From positions 62,001 through 126,000 of the forward strand of contig NZ_JAASRW010000009.1 in NCBI RefSeq assembly GCF_011761355.1: a stretch of DNA of 64,000 bases, written 5' to 3'. Positions 1 to 8,809 of the stretch are shown here, piece by piece; the first letter of the stretch is position 1; the number at the start of each line of letters is the position of its first letter. A program made the translations under genes and the position numbers. This DNA comes from Paenibacillus lupini. GTDB lineage: Bacteria > Bacillota > Bacilli > Paenibacillales > Paenibacillaceae. Below the pieces are notes generated by a model, which was given only the letters and a program-made list of their open reading frames with translations, ran no database searches and had not been told where the DNA came from.

Positions 1-863
1 ATTTTCGAGAAACTCTTTAAATAGACGACGTGCGACGTGTCATTATAGGCGTAAATCGGATCGCATCCTGGTTCTTCGCCAAGATCGGGCATATAATCGT
101 CTTCCACGATATACACATCGTATTTGCTGGCCAGCTTTGCGATTACTTTGCGCGCCGCCACGTTATGCGAAGTGCCTAGCGGGTTGTGATGCCTCGTCAT
201 CGTATAGAAGAACTTGATGTTGCCAAGCTTGAATAGCTCTTCCAGTTCCCGCAGATCGATGCCGGCCGCCGTACGGGCGATGCCGCATACCGCATGGCCC
301 TCCGCCTCAAGTACATCTATAAAATTATCATAGGTCGGCTGTTCGATTAGAATGTTCGATTTTCCGTTAGGAAAAGGCATCTTCGTCAAGATCTCGAGCG
401 CCTGTTGAATACCCGAAGTCACGATGATTCTTTCTGCCGAGGTAAATACTTGATCTCCGGCCAGATGGGCAACAAGTGTATGTCGGAGCTCTTCGAGCCC
501 ACGCGAATCGCCGCAGACAAACAATTCGTGCTTGTACGTATCGAGCGCTTTGTTCATGCAGTGTTGAAAATCCAAATACGGAAATACACTGGGATCGGGC
601 GATGCGGACGAGAAATCGAGCTTCTTGACCGTCGTATCGCCCGAGAGGGTCTTCCGTTTCTCGACAACGTAATAGCCGCTCTGGGCAATGACATAAATGG
701 CGTGGCGTTTCTCAAGCTCTGCGTAGGCCCTCTTAATCGTGCTGACGCTGCAATCGTACAGTTTCGCGGCGTCGCGGACGGAGGGGAGTTTTTGCCCCGC
801 AACAAACTGCCCTTCATTGATTTTCTGCTCAATGTGGTCCCGAATATCTGCGTATCGGATCAT
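1..863 (-). CDS. MocR/PdxR-type GntR regulator with aminotransferase domain (partial, runs off left edge)
   Basis: The reading frame starts at ATG 863 (MIRYADIRDHIEQKI) and is open to base 1, so only about 287 N-terminal residues are visible. Residues 1-70 form a GntR winged helix-turn-helix (KLPSVRDAAKLYDCS, STIKRAYAELEKR). From about residue 100 it continues into a fold-type I aminotransferase domain (TSGIQQALEILTKMPFPNG, VEDDYMPDLGEEPG), and the last visible codons read LKSFSK, where the final Lys fits the PLP-binding lysine. This family binds PLP and regulates a neighbouring, often divergent gene; here that is the nitroreductase at 1007. The edge cuts off the C-terminal third. Confidence 0.87.
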   Translation of the reverse strand, partial: MIRYADIRDHIEQKINEGQFVAGQKLPSVRDAAKLYDCSVSTIKRAYAELEKRHAIYVIAQSGYYVVEKRKTLSGDTTVKKLDFSSASPDPSVFPYLDFQHCMNKALDTYKHELFVCGDSRGLEELRHTLVAHLAGDQVFTSAERIIVTSGIQQALEILTKMPFPNGKSNILIEQPTYDNFIDVLEAEGHAVCGIARTAAGIDLRELEELFKLGNIKFFYTMTRHHNPLGTSHNVAARKVIAKLASKYDVYIVEDDYMPDLGEEPGCDPIYAYNDTSHVVYLKSFSK

Positions 864-1006
864 GGATTCGCCTCGCTCTCTTACTCTCATTATAGGCGAG
901 ACCGCCAACTGTATCGACACAATTTGGAAAAAATGCGATTGTACCACGACCATGCTTGAATTACCATTCAGATAGCAAACCACTCTTTTAAGGAGCTGAT
1001 TAATCC

Positions 1007-1672
1007 ATGTTATCCCAAACAAAATCCGATGTTACATCCATCTTCCGTGAACGTCATTCCGTTAGGTATTTCGATCCTTCCTATTCCCTCAGCGAAAAAG
1101 AGATCAAGGACCTGTTGAAACTTGCAGGCAGCGCCCCGTCGTCCTGGAATCTGCAGCATTGGAAATTCGTCGTTATAAACACAGCCGAGGCCAAGGAGCG
1201 GTTGCTTCCGATCGCAAGCAATCAGAAACAGGTCGTCGACGCATCCGTCACGATCGCGGTTCTCGGGGATCTGGAGGCCAACCGGAATGCAGAAGCCGTG
1301 TACCGCCCCATCGTTCAGGCCGGACTTGAAGACACGTATGCAGGTTATGCATCGTATCCGATTATGATCGGTCAGATCGAAAGCGCATATGGTCATGCAG
1401 CGCCGACCTATCGGCGGGACGAGGCAATCCGCAACGCTTCGCTTGCCGCGATGCAGCTGATGCTGGCTGCAAAAGCAAAAGGTTTCGATTCGGGCCCAAT
1501 GGTCGGCTTCAATGCCGACGCCTTCGTTGAAGAATTCAACGTCCCGCCCCGGTATGTTCCCATCCTGCTTATCGCTATCGGCAAAGCGCTGAAGCCGGCT
1601 CGACCGACTACCCGCTTTTCTACAGAGCAGACGATCGTTTGGAACGGATTCGACCCCGATGCCGCTTCGTAA
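1007..1672 (+). CDS. nitroreductase family protein
   Basis: A 221-residue protein with the start-of-domain signature FRERHSVRYFDPS and SAPSSWNLQHWKFVVI typical of FMN-dependent nitroreductases, and a C-terminal LLIAIGKAL strand. Such cytoplasmic enzymes reduce nitro, quinone or enoate compounds with NAD(P)H. The ATG at 1007 follows AAGGAGCTGATTAATCC, a good ribosome binding site. It is divergent from the MocR regulator, with 143 bases between the starts, so control by that regulator is likely but inferred. A hairpin terminator follows at 1728. Confidence 0.87.
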   Translation: MLSQTKSDVTSIFRERHSVRYFDPSYSLSEKEIKDLLKLAGSAPSSWNLQHWKFVVINTAEAKERLLPIASNQKQVVDASVTIAVLGDLEANRNAEAVYRPIVQAGLEDTYAGYASYPIMIGQIESAYGHAAPTYRRDEAIRNASLAAMQLMLAAKAKGFDSGPMVGFNADAFVEEFNVPPRYVPILLIAIGKALKPARPTTRFSTEQTIVWNGFDPDAAS

Positions 1673-1727
1673 AGCGGCACCGAAAAGCAGATTCGTCGCT
1701 GTAGTCAGATAGATGAATCAGACTATC

Positions 1728-1757
1728 AAGGCACCCTAAGAGGGTGCCTTTCGATTT
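1728..1757 (+). terminator. Rho-independent terminator after nitroreductase
   Basis: The stem AAGGCACCCT / AGGGTGCCTT (10 bp, 3-nt loop) is followed by a short T-rich run. It lies 55 bases after the nitroreductase stop. Confidence 0.75.
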
Positions 1758-1820
1758 CGCCCTATAGTTGATACGTTGAACCTTATCACAAGTAACGGCA
1801 AGTTTTTTTTGCGTAATTCC

Positions 1821-1848
1821 TTTAAGATAAAACTGGGCTTTCTATAAT
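1821..1848 (+). promoter_or_regulatory. putative promoter of the leader peptide/ABC-F gene
   Basis: A perfect -10 TATAAT (1843-1848) lies 16 bases after TTTAAG (1821-1826), a weak -35. Transcription would start near 1855, about 23 bases before the leader ORF. This is sequence match only. Confidence 0.5.
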
Positions 1849-1877
1849 ATAGAAGGAATTGTTAAAAGGCATAGCAG

Positions 1878-2024
1878 ATGTACACTCATTGCATGATTCT
1901 GGTGGAAACGACGATCGGGATTGTAGATGGTTGTAAACAGTGTTACGCTAACAACGGTAAACTAAAATGTATGTTCTGCAGTACAGCTTGTAATAGTCAC
2001 TATTTTAGTTATAAAGAAAGGTAA
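1878..2024 (+). CDS. putative 48-residue Cys-rich leader peptide upstream of the ABC-F gene
   Basis: ATG 1878 has the ribosome binding site AAAAGG about 9 bases upstream. The frame runs 48 codons to TAA 2022-2024, four bases before the ABC-F start at 2029. The peptide has six Cys, with the pairs CKQC and CMFC. Its end overlaps the ribosome binding site (AAAGG, 2017-2021) of the ABC-F gene, which suggests translational coupling. Many antibiotic-resistance ABC-F genes are known to be controlled by upstream leader ORFs. The Cys pattern could instead mean a tiny zinc-ribbon-like protein, or the ORF could be chance. No homologue is recognised. Confidence 0.5.
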   Translation: MYTHCMILVETTIGIVDGCKQCYANNGKLKCMFCSTACNSHYFSYKER

Positions 2025-2028
2025 CACT
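1939..2028 (+). promoter_or_regulatory. candidate translational attenuator hairpin over the ABC-F start
   Basis: Two nested inverted repeats lie inside the leader ORF. AGTGTTAC (1939-1946) pairs perfectly with GTAACACT (2021-2028), which touches the ABC-F start codon at 2029. AACTAAAAT (1960-1968) pairs perfectly with ATTTTAGTT (2002-2010). The ABC-F ribosome binding site (2012-2021) lies between the two right arms, so folding would tend to mask it, and a ribosome in the leader ORF would open the structure. That is the logic of erm/cat-type attenuators; the function here is inferred. Confidence 0.45.
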
Positions 2029-3771
2029 ATGATAAAAGTTGATAAATTATCCTTCTCATTTCCACAAAAAGAACTATATAAAGGCATTTCATTTACGCTC
2101 GAAGAGGCACAACATTGCGCTTTTATAGGAACAAGTGGCAGTGGAAAAAGTACTTTAATAGATATACTGATGGATCCAGAGAGATATTTGTTCGAGGGCA
2201 AGTTAGAAATGGATCCGACTTTCGAAATTGGGTATGTAAGTCAATTCTCGCAACTTGACAGAACGAAAGAAACAACCGTTTTTGAATATATCGGAGAACA
2301 ATTCATTAAGATACAAGATGAAATACAATCTATTTGTACTGAAATGGAAACATCATCGGATATTGAGCCGTTACTCGAAAAGTATCAATTAGCTTTAGAC
2401 GCATTTGATTCAATCGGTGGGGAAGATTTTGAAAGCAACATTAATAAAAAGCTAAATCTAGCAAACCTCATGAAGCTAAAAGATCTAAAGGTATCCGACC
2501 TGAGTGGTGGGGAATTCAAACTCATTCAAGTGATGAAGGAAATGCTTAATAGCCCAGACTTAATGATAATGGACGAACCAGATGTATTTTTAGACTTTGA
2601 AAACCTAAATGCGCTAAAAAATCTTATTAATGCTCACAAAGGAATACTGCTAGTTGTTACGCACAACCGATATCTGTTGAATCATTGCTTTAACAAAATT
2701 TTACACCTTGAAAACATGGAGATCCAAGAGTTTGATGGGCGATATATTGATTATAATTTCTCATTACTTCAAACTAAAATTGAGTTGCAAGAACTCACAG
2801 TCGCTGAAAAAGAAGAAATTGAAAGAAACGACAACATCATCAATAATCTAAGAGCTATCGCAACTTATAATTCAGAAGCCTCTAGAGGCAGAGCGTTAAA
2901 AGCTAGAGTTAGGTTTCAAGAGAGATTGGAAGCGCGTAGACTTAAAGCGCCATTTGTTGATATTAAGCAGCCGACGATCAGTTTCGGTATTGATAATGAA
3001 ATGGAAGAAGACACCACGGTTATAAGTGTCAGTAATTATAGTGTTGCCTTTGATGAGTTGCTCTTAGAAAATGTTAACTTTGAGATAAAATCTACGGATA
3101 AAGTAGCCATTATCGGTCCAAACGGTACCGGGAAAACGACTTTACTCCGCGAAATCTTTAACAATAATAATGATTCAATTGAAATAAATGCTGATGTTAA
3201 AGTGGCTTATTTATCTCAGATTCAAGGCGAAATGCTAAAGGATTCTAATACAATACTAGAAGAATTCATCGATGCTGGGTTTAAAACTTATGATGAGATT
3301 AGATCTTATATTTCCAACTATGGCTTTGAAGGAGAAATCGTTAATCAAAAGATAGAGTCTTTATCTGGTGGAGAAAGAAATATGCTTCAATTGGCTAAAG
3401 TTTCTGCCAGTAAAGCAAACGTATTGCTTCTTGATGAACCGACGAGCCATTTAGACACCTATACACAAATAGCACTGGAGAAAGCCATTGAAGATTATAA
3501 AGGCGCGATCCTCATGATATCTCATGATTTCTATTCTGTTGTAAATGGTATGGATTATGTATTAATCATCGATGATAAGACGATTAGAAAAATGACTATG
3601 AAAAAATTCAAACAGATGATTTATGCTAGGCATTTTGATAAAGGCTATTTGGAAACTGAACAAAATAAAAAATCAATTGAAATGAAAATAGAATTGGCTT
3701 TAAAAGATACTAATTTTGAACTTGCAAAAGGTTTAGTTGATGAGCTAGAAGAGCTGATTAAGTTGCTTTAA
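2029..3771 (+). CDS. ABC-F family ATPase (ribosome-protection type)
   Basis: A 580-residue soluble protein with two ATP-binding cassettes and no membrane segment. The first cassette has Walker A GTSGSGKST, signature LSGGEFKL and Walker B LMIMDEPDVFLD; the second has GPNGTGKTT, LSGGERNML and VLLLDEPTSHLD. Between them is a long charged helical linker (EASRGRALKARVRFQERLE), the part that reaches into the ribosome in ABC-F proteins. A further helical tail follows the second cassette. Members either rescue stalled ribosomes or protect against antibiotics acting on the 50S subunit; the exact type cannot be read here. The gene is clearly AT-rich compared with its neighbours, which fits horizontal acquisition. 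It has its own terminator. Confidence 0.85.
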   Translation: MIKVDKLSFSFPQKELYKGISFTLEEAQHCAFIGTSGSGKSTLIDILMDPERYLFEGKLEMDPTFEIGYVSQFSQLDRTKETTVFEYIGEQFIKIQDEIQSICTEMETSSDIEPLLEKYQLALDAFDSIGGEDFESNINKKLNLANLMKLKDLKVSDLSGGEFKLIQVMKEMLNSPDLMIMDEPDVFLDFENLNALKNLINAHKGILLVVTHNRYLLNHCFNKILHLENMEIQEFDGRYIDYNFSLLQTKIELQELTVAEKEEIERNDNIINNLRAIATYNSEASRGRALKARVRFQERLEARRLKAPFVDIKQPTISFGIDNEMEEDTTVISVSNYSVAFDELLLENVNFEIKSTDKVAIIGPNGTGKTTLLREIFNNNNDSIEINADVKVAYLSQIQGEMLKDSNTILEEFIDAGFKTYDEIRSYISNYGFEGEIVNQKIESLSGGERNMLQLAKVSASKANVLLLDEPTSHLDTYTQIALEKAIEDYKGAILMISHDFYSVVNGMDYVLIIDDKTIRKMTMKKFKQMIYARHFDKGYLETEQNKKSIEMKIELALKDTNFELAKGLVDELEELIKLL

Positions 3772-3775
3772 AATA

Positions 3776-3813
3776 AAAAGACACTGATGGATAGAATCTC
3801 AGTGTCTTTTTAT
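3776..3813 (+). terminator. terminator after ABC-F gene
   Basis: The stem AAAAGACACTGA / TCAGTGTCTTTT (12 bp) with an 11-nt loop continues into T-rich sequence. It separates the ABC-F gene from the convergent reductase gene and may work in both directions. Confidence 0.85.
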
Positions 3814-3837
3814 TGTATTGATTTCTTTGTGCAGCGC

Positions 3838-4734
3838 CTACGCTTGCATCTCGGTTATCCATTCATGAAACATCTTATCTAATAACAATATTTCCGCCTT
3901 TTGGCTGATAGCATGGTTCCCAAGCTTTACATCAATGATAAAATCATTGCTCAGCATCTGACGATAACGGGAAATAATATCACTCTCGGGCAGTTCTCCC
4001 ATTGCCTTCGTTTCAGGTGGGATTACCGGAATTCCGGCTTGCTCTACCAGGTGAAGGTTCTGTTTTATATCTGAGGCAATCTTGCTTAGAATGTTTACAC
4101 TTCTTGCTGTCTCAATATCCACCATTCCGTCATTCGTGTAGAAATGCTTGTTGACGATAGCCAACGCAATATGCGATATATGGAATGCCAGAATGTCTTT
4201 TTGGATTTCATAATGCAAATTGACTGATTCGAATAGTTGGGCAAGTTCTTTCACTCTTTCAGTCGTCCGTCCATTTATTTCACCAAAAATGGTTCCTTGA
4301 TGTTTTTCGGAACCAAATTGGGCGTATAGAACATCCTCTTTGATGTCTCCACCCGCACCTGGGAATCCTGGGAGTAGTCGGTCTCCCACGATTTCAAGCC
4401 AGCTGTCATATCCTATGGTGTTGGTCAAAGTGACAATGGTTTTGCTCTTATTGTTCTTGATTGCAGTTAGGGAAGATTTGGCCTGATCATATCGTACGGG
4501 AACAAAGATATAATCATAAATGTCGTCATTCTCAAGCGTGTCTATCGTCTTGACCGATATTTGCTTGACCGTTCCATTGTCGTTGTATGACAGTCCGTTC
4601 CTTTTAAGTGCCTCCAGCCTCTTTCCTCGTGCCAGCAAGGTTACGTCCAGTCCGTATTGTGCAAATCGGAGTGCGTATACACTGCCAACCACGCCGGCGC
4701 CAAATATCAGAAGTCGATAGGGCTTGGTGTTCAA
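3838..4734 (-). CDS. ketopantoate reductase (ApbA/PanE) family protein
   Basis: A protein of 298 residues with an N-terminal Rossmann motif (LLIFGAGVVGSVYALRFAQ) and the two-domain layout of 2-dehydropantoate 2-reductases, which use NADPH. The start is taken as TTG 4734 because it follows GAAAGGAAGG at ideal spacing; an upstream in-frame ATG at 4782 has no such site. The C-terminal helical domain is present, but the usual substrate motifs are poorly conserved to the eye, so it may act on another 2-oxo acid rather than make pantoate. It is divergent from a TetR regulator whose control of it is plausible. Confidence 0.77.
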   Translation of the reverse strand: MNTKPYRLLIFGAGVVGSVYALRFAQYGLDVTLLARGKRLEALKRNGLSYNDNGTVKQISVKTIDTLENDDIYDYIFVPVRYDQAKSSLTAIKNNKSKTIVTLTNTIGYDSWLEIVGDRLLPGFPGAGGDIKEDVLYAQFGSEKHQGTIFGEINGRTTERVKELAQLFESVNLHYEIQKDILAFHISHIALAIVNKHFYTNDGMVDIETARSVNILSKIASDIKQNLHLVEQAGIPVIPPETKAMGELPESDIISRYRQMLSNDFIIDVKLGNHAISQKAEILLLDKMFHEWITEMQA

Positions 4735-4842
4735 TAGAATCCTTCCTTTCAAATAAATAGTCATAAATGGTTTAAGCAGCACCTGTTAGATAAGATGATA
4801 ATGCTGCATGCTTGTGATCTCAACCGGCAGAGTTAGTTGAAA

Positions 4843-4856
4843 GTTGCTTAGGCAAC
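4843..4856. promoter_or_regulatory. inverted repeat, possible TetR operator
   Basis: GTTGC-TTAG-GCAAC is a perfect 5-bp inverted repeat in the divergent region between the reductase and the TetR gene, just upstream of TTATAATT. It could be the TetR site; the arms are short. Confidence 0.3.
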
Positions 4857-4894
4857 ACATTGTTATAATTGATGTTTACCGAGGAGATATTGAA

Positions 4895-5482
4895 ATGGTA
4901 AATCAGGAAGATCCGAGGGTGCTGCGCACACGACAATTAATTAAAGAAGCGTTCAGAGATTTGTTACTGAGAAAAAGATTCGATGCCATCACCATCAAGG
5001 ATATCGCGCAGAAAGCAACCATTAACCGAGCCACTTTTTATGCCCATTTTGAAGATAAATATGCTTTGCTGGACGAAGTCACCGAACAGGCGTTCCATGA
5101 GATGATTCCGGAGCAAGTGGCGAATGCACGGGAGTTTACGGATGAAATATGTGACCAGCTAATCTTGCAGACGCACCGATACATCGTGGATTTTTATCAG
5201 ACATGCAGAATGGATTCCAAGCCAATGGCTACGCTTGTCGATGAGAAAATAAAGAAAATGCTGCTGCAAACCATAGAAAGCATCTTTCTAAAAGGAGCTA
5301 CGCATCTTGACATGGACAGTCACTCTATTAAAGTCATGGCGGCCATGACAGGTTCGGCGATCTATAGCGCTGCGCATTATTGGTTAAATGTTGAGGACAA
5401 AGATCGAACTGATGGGCTTGTAGACATTGTTCGTCCTTATGTCATGAACGGCCTAGGGTTGTATCGCAGTGGTGATAAATAG
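4895..5482 (+). CDS. TetR/AcrR family transcriptional regulator
   Basis: A 195-residue protein with a TetR N-terminal DNA-binding domain (TRQLIKEAFRDLLLRKRF, ITIKDIAQKATINRATFYAHFEDK). The ATG at 4895 follows GAGGAG at 8 bases; a TTG start 17 codons upstream lies on the inverted repeat and lacks a ribosome binding site. The C-terminal domain resembles that of regulators of the DhaS-like or YfiR-like groups, but the ligand is unknown. Likely target: the divergent reductase gene. Confidence 0.85.
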   Translation: MVNQEDPRVLRTRQLIKEAFRDLLLRKRFDAITIKDIAQKATINRATFYAHFEDKYALLDEVTEQAFHEMIPEQVANAREFTDEICDQLILQTHRYIVDFYQTCRMDSKPMATLVDEKIKKMLLQTIESIFLKGATHLDMDSHSIKVMAAMTGSAIYSAAHYWLNVEDKDRTDGLVDIVRPYVMNGLGLYRSGDK

Positions 5483-5523
5483 ACATGCAGCTTTTGTGAT
5501 TTTGGACAAGTGAGTCAAACTAT

Positions 5524-6411
5524 TTATAAATCTTGACGGGGAGATAAGAGATGCCCTTTGCGGCGAGCAGAAATCAGCATAGGGATAGCGATTAACAGGC
5601 TGATGATGACAGGTATTATCGAGCCTTCTAGGCCAAATTTGCCTCCAGTGAGAAGGGCCGGGCCCGTAACTTCGACTGTGAAAAGTCCGGAGGAGGGGTG
5701 GCCTGAGACGGGGATACCCAAGAGTCCCTCTATTGTATTCCAGAGAAAATGGAGGCTAACGATAAACCAAACATTGCGCCGCCATAGGAATGCTGAACCC
5801 AGCAATACGCCAGCTTCAATGGTAATAGAGAGGCCACCCCAAATGGTAGCTCCGGGGTTGCCCAGGTGAGCAATCCCGAAGAAGAGGGAGGTCAGGGTCA
5901 ATGCGAGCCAGCTTCCACCCATTCTTTCAATAGCTTGAAAGGCAAGTCCCCGAAAGATCAATTCCTCTATGAAGGCAGCGACGAGTTGCGTTGCGATGAC
6001 AGACCAAACGACAGAGCTGGTGTTAACGTCGGCCCACTCGAATGAATACCCACCGAATAAGACGATGGGGGCTGTTGAAACGATGATAAAGATAAGGCCG
6101 ACGACAGCACCAAAAATAACTTCCTTTACCGCACGCCGTTGGAGCAGTAGTTCAGGAACCGTTCGCCGCGCCAGGAACCTCATTGTAAGCCAGTAGATAG
6201 CCATCGCAACGGCGCTTCCGATAAGTGCTAGCAAGACGGCCCCTAGTGCATTCGCATCTTCTGATAACCTGCTGAATATCACATTGGTGAGGACGATCCC
6301 CAGCGCGCCCACGAGCATCCAGATGAGGGGGAATCGGAACAATGCAACAATCGCAGGCGTTCTCCGAGCACTAAGGGCCTCAATGTTGGATGTCTTCCTT
6401 TTTCTTATCAT
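5524..6411 (-). CDS. CPBP family intramembrane glutamic protease
   Basis: A 295-residue membrane protein with about eight hydrophobic segments. It carries the CPBP/Abi motifs: EELIFRG (glutamates and Arg of motif 1, about residues 143-150), then HLGN and SLHFLWNT with the conserved His and Asn. Family members cleave or process membrane substrates, for example in prenyl-protein processing or bacteriocin immunity. The start is ATG 6411; its AGGAAG site is rather far away (about 13 bases). No obvious partner gene adjoins it. Confidence 0.83.
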   Translation of the reverse strand: MIRKRKTSNIEALSARRTPAIVALFRFPLIWMLVGALGIVLTNVIFSRLSEDANALGAVLLALIGSAVAMAIYWLTMRFLARRTVPELLLQRRAVKEVIFGAVVGLIFIIVSTAPIVLFGGYSFEWADVNTSSVVWSVIATQLVAAFIEELIFRGLAFQAIERMGGSWLALTLTSLFFGIAHLGNPGATIWGGLSITIEAGVLLGSAFLWRRNVWFIVSLHFLWNTIEGLLGIPVSGHPSSGLFTVEVTGPALLTGGKFGLEGSIIPVIISLLIAIPMLISARRKGHLLSPRQDL

Positions 6412-6550
6412 AAGTGATCACATCTCTTCCTTTGACAGATTTACGATATAAGCTTCAATATCACAGGCTACAATTCACACTATAGTTGAAAAAAGTCATG
6501 CGTTAGCAGTGCCGTTCAGTCATATCGTGGTCATATGACTTTGGCAGAAT

Positions 6551-6582
6551 AAAAGCCGACATCCGTTACGATGTCGGCTTTG
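6551..6582 (-). terminator. terminator downstream of the response regulator
   Basis: AAAGCCGACATC / GATGTCGGCTTT forms a perfect 12-bp stem with a 6-nt loop, flanked by A and T runs. It lies 24 bases past the stop of the response regulator gene on the minus strand. Confidence 0.85.
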
Positions 6583-6605
6583 AGCTGTGCTATGGCATCT
6601 TTTCA

Positions 6606-7316
6606 TTATTCCGTAGGGTGTATTCTTATAGGATCGATAATCATTCCTGTTTCCCTGGCCTTATAGGTAGCTTCTCTTCTTCCTTTTACATTCAATTTCG
6701 AATAAATATTAGAGATGTAATTTTTAACCGTACCTTCACTAAGGAATAATGCCTTAGCAATATCCTGATTACGCAGCCCTAACGCCAGTTTATGAAGAAC
6801 CTCGACCTCACGGGCGCTAAGACCGAATTCGTTGTTTTTCTCCAGTGTTTCAGGCTTCAAGTCGCTTGTATCCATAGCCGGTGGAACCCCATTTTTCAGC
6901 ATGCTTTTGATCATTTTGTCTGCCATTTCCGGCGAAATGAGCGTGCCTCCTGTATGAACCACCCGTATGCCGGCGATAAGGTTTTTGGGATGGATGGCTT
7001 TGAGCAGGTAGCCTTCAGCTCCATGGCTTAACGCTGCCAGAACATACTCGACTTCCTTGTACGAAGTTAGAATAATAATTTTCGTTAACGGGAATCGAAG
7101 TTTGATCTTCTCTGTAGCAGCAACGCCGTCCATAATAGGCATATTAATATCCATAAGGATGAGATCGGGCTGGGATGCCGCACAGTGGTTGATAGCTTCC
7201 TCACCATTCTTCGCCAATCCCACAATCTCAATATCGTCTTCCATTTCTAGTACGATATTGAGGCTTTCCAGGATCAATTCCTGATCATCAACGATGAGTA
7301 CTTTAATTTTCATCAT
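6606..7316 (-). CDS. NarL/FixJ-type response regulator
   Basis: A 236-residue regulator. The receiver domain (1-120) has the acidic pair VDDQ and the phospho-acceptor in DLILMDINMPIMDG, followed by the conserved Lys region (GYLLKAIHP). The C-terminal LuxR helix-turn-helix reads LSAREVEVLHKLALGLRNQD and EGTVKNYISNIYSKLN. It overlaps the kinase gene by 14 bases, so the two are translationally coupled. It probably regulates genes after activation by that kinase; its targets are not evident. Confidence 0.9.
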   Translation of the reverse strand: MMKIKVLIVDDQELILESLNIVLEMEDDIEIVGLAKNGEEAINHCAASQPDLILMDINMPIMDGVAATEKIKLRFPLTKIIILTSYKEVEYVLAALSHGAEGYLLKAIHPKNLIAGIRVVHTGGTLISPEMADKMIKSMLKNGVPPAMDTSDLKPETLEKNNEFGLSAREVEVLHKLALGLRNQDIAKALFLSEGTVKNYISNIYSKLNVKGRREATYKARETGMIIDPIRIHPTE

Positions 7317-8472
7317 ACAGCTTATCTCCCTTCAGTGGAATTTCACACCTGACTTCAGCGCCGACGACCGCTAAGGCGGAGATGGAGAAAGTACCTCCCA
7401 GCATCTCCATCCGATTCTTCATGTTTGTTAGGCCGAACCCGTACTCTACCTTATCCAAGGGTATTCCATTATTTCGAATGGACACAAGCAAGGCTGATGG
7501 GGAAAAGCGGAGACTGAGCTCGATTTCCGTAGCCTTTCCATGCTTGAGGGCATTCGTAAAAGACTCTTGTATCACCCGAATGATCGACTGTCGCACATCG
7601 AAACGAAGGATACGTTCTGTTCCTTCCAGCGTGAGACGAATGACCGTTCCGGTATATTCTCGAAAGCTGTCGATGAGTCCATCGGCATGTTTTACTAGAC
7701 TTATATTCTCTTCCTCCCCCATCTTGTGCACGATGCCCCTCATTTCATCCAAATTCTGTTCCGTTAGTCCTCTTATACGAATCAATTTCTCTTTAGCTAG
7801 ATCCGGTTTTTTGTCTAGAAGCGCAATAGCAGCATCCAGACTCATAATAAGGGAAATAAATGAGTGTCCTAACGTGTCATGCATCTCCTTGGACATACGA
7901 TTTCGTTCTTCTAGCAGAGTCATTCGTTCGATCTCTGCCGCATATAGGGTCAACAATTTATTCTGATCATCAATTTCTTTAGCTAATTGATTCTTCTCAT
8001 GATAGGCTTTGGCGATGAAGTTGACCCATACCCCGATCAATGAGAAGAGAAGGTTATCTGAGCTTGAACCGAGTGCGAGATCCCATGTAACCTCTCCGAA
8101 TACCATGCTGGTAAAGGGTAGTAATAAGAGCACCGGCATAGCCCAAGTGGTCTTCCTAGTCAATAAGTAACCGATCGTAAGACTCGGAATGAGATAGTCG
8201 ATACTCCCTAACTGATCCTCCTGCATGAATGATGTAAAATAATAAGATCCGCCTAGCAATAGTTCAAGGAAGATGAACCATTCCTTGTTTTTCCTTAGTT
8301 GAGGAAACCAGAATAGGATGGGAATAAAAAAGGCTGCCAAGACCCAAATCATGTTCACGAGCAATCGAGACGAATATTCATTGTCCATTAAAATATGAAC
8401 GCACAGCAAAACATAATAATAGGACCGGAGCCCAAATATCCCCCAATCCATCATATTAAAAACTTTCTTCAT
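7303..8472 (-). CDS. sensor histidine kinase (HisKA_3, NarL-partner type)
   Basis: A 389-residue kinase with about six N-terminal hydrophobic helices (residues 10-165) and no large extracellular loop. These are followed by the dimerisation/phospho-acceptor helix ERNRMSKEMHDTLGHSF, with His in MHDTLGH, and an HATPase domain (N box ESFTNALKHGKA; G box YGFGLTNMKNRMEMLGG). This layout is like DesK or LiaS-type kinases that sense membrane state. The start ATG 8472 follows AAGGAAGG. It is first in a two-gene operon with the response regulator. Confidence 0.88.
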   Translation of the reverse strand: MKKVFNMMDWGIFGLRSYYYVLLCVHILMDNEYSSRLLVNMIWVLAAFFIPILFWFPQLRKNKEWFIFLELLLGGSYYFTSFMQEDQLGSIDYLIPSLTIGYLLTRKTTWAMPVLLLLPFTSMVFGEVTWDLALGSSSDNLLFSLIGVWVNFIAKAYHEKNQLAKEIDDQNKLLTLYAAEIERMTLLEERNRMSKEMHDTLGHSFISLIMSLDAAIALLDKKPDLAKEKLIRIRGLTEQNLDEMRGIVHKMGEEENISLVKHADGLIDSFREYTGTVIRLTLEGTERILRFDVRQSIIRVIQESFTNALKHGKATEIELSLRFSPSALLVSIRNNGIPLDKVEYGFGLTNMKNRMEMLGGTFSISALAVVGAEVRCEIPLKGDKLYDEN

Positions 8473-8620
8473 AGGTATCCTTCCTTACTCAGCATAACAA
8501 ATGGTTTTTCCTTAATTATACATGAAGTAAGGAATCTCAATGGTAATAAAAGGTTTATAAATCTGATATGCTATCCGCCGAGAGGAAGTGCTGAAAAATG
8601 GTTAGTGCGTTTCTTAATTT

Positions 8621-8655
8621 GGGGCTTTCTCTACAACAGAGAAAGCCCTTTTTGT
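8621..8655 (+). terminator. orphan terminator hairpin between divergent genes
   Basis: GGGCTTTCTCT / AGAGAAAGCCC (11 bp, 5-nt loop) is followed by TTTTTG on the plus strand. No gene lies upstream on that strand: the kinase starts at 8472 going left and the permease at 8858 going right. The 385-base gap otherwise holds no gene I can support. It may end a small RNA or act as a leader attenuator of the importer operon. Confidence 0.7.
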
Positions 8656-8809
8656 CATGTTGTCTCTTCGTTTAATCTCACTTTCTTCAAAAATCTAACG
8701 TTTGTTGACTGCGGTCTCATGTTTTTAGTCTAGAACTAAGCAGGTGATTTTCTATAAAATGACATCAATTAGATAGATAAGCATGTGTAATGAGTCATTT
8801 ATGGTTGAA

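Noticed and set aside
405..959. 184-codon plus-strand frame at the left edge
   Set aside because: It lies opposite the well-supported MocR regulator and has no family-like sequence.
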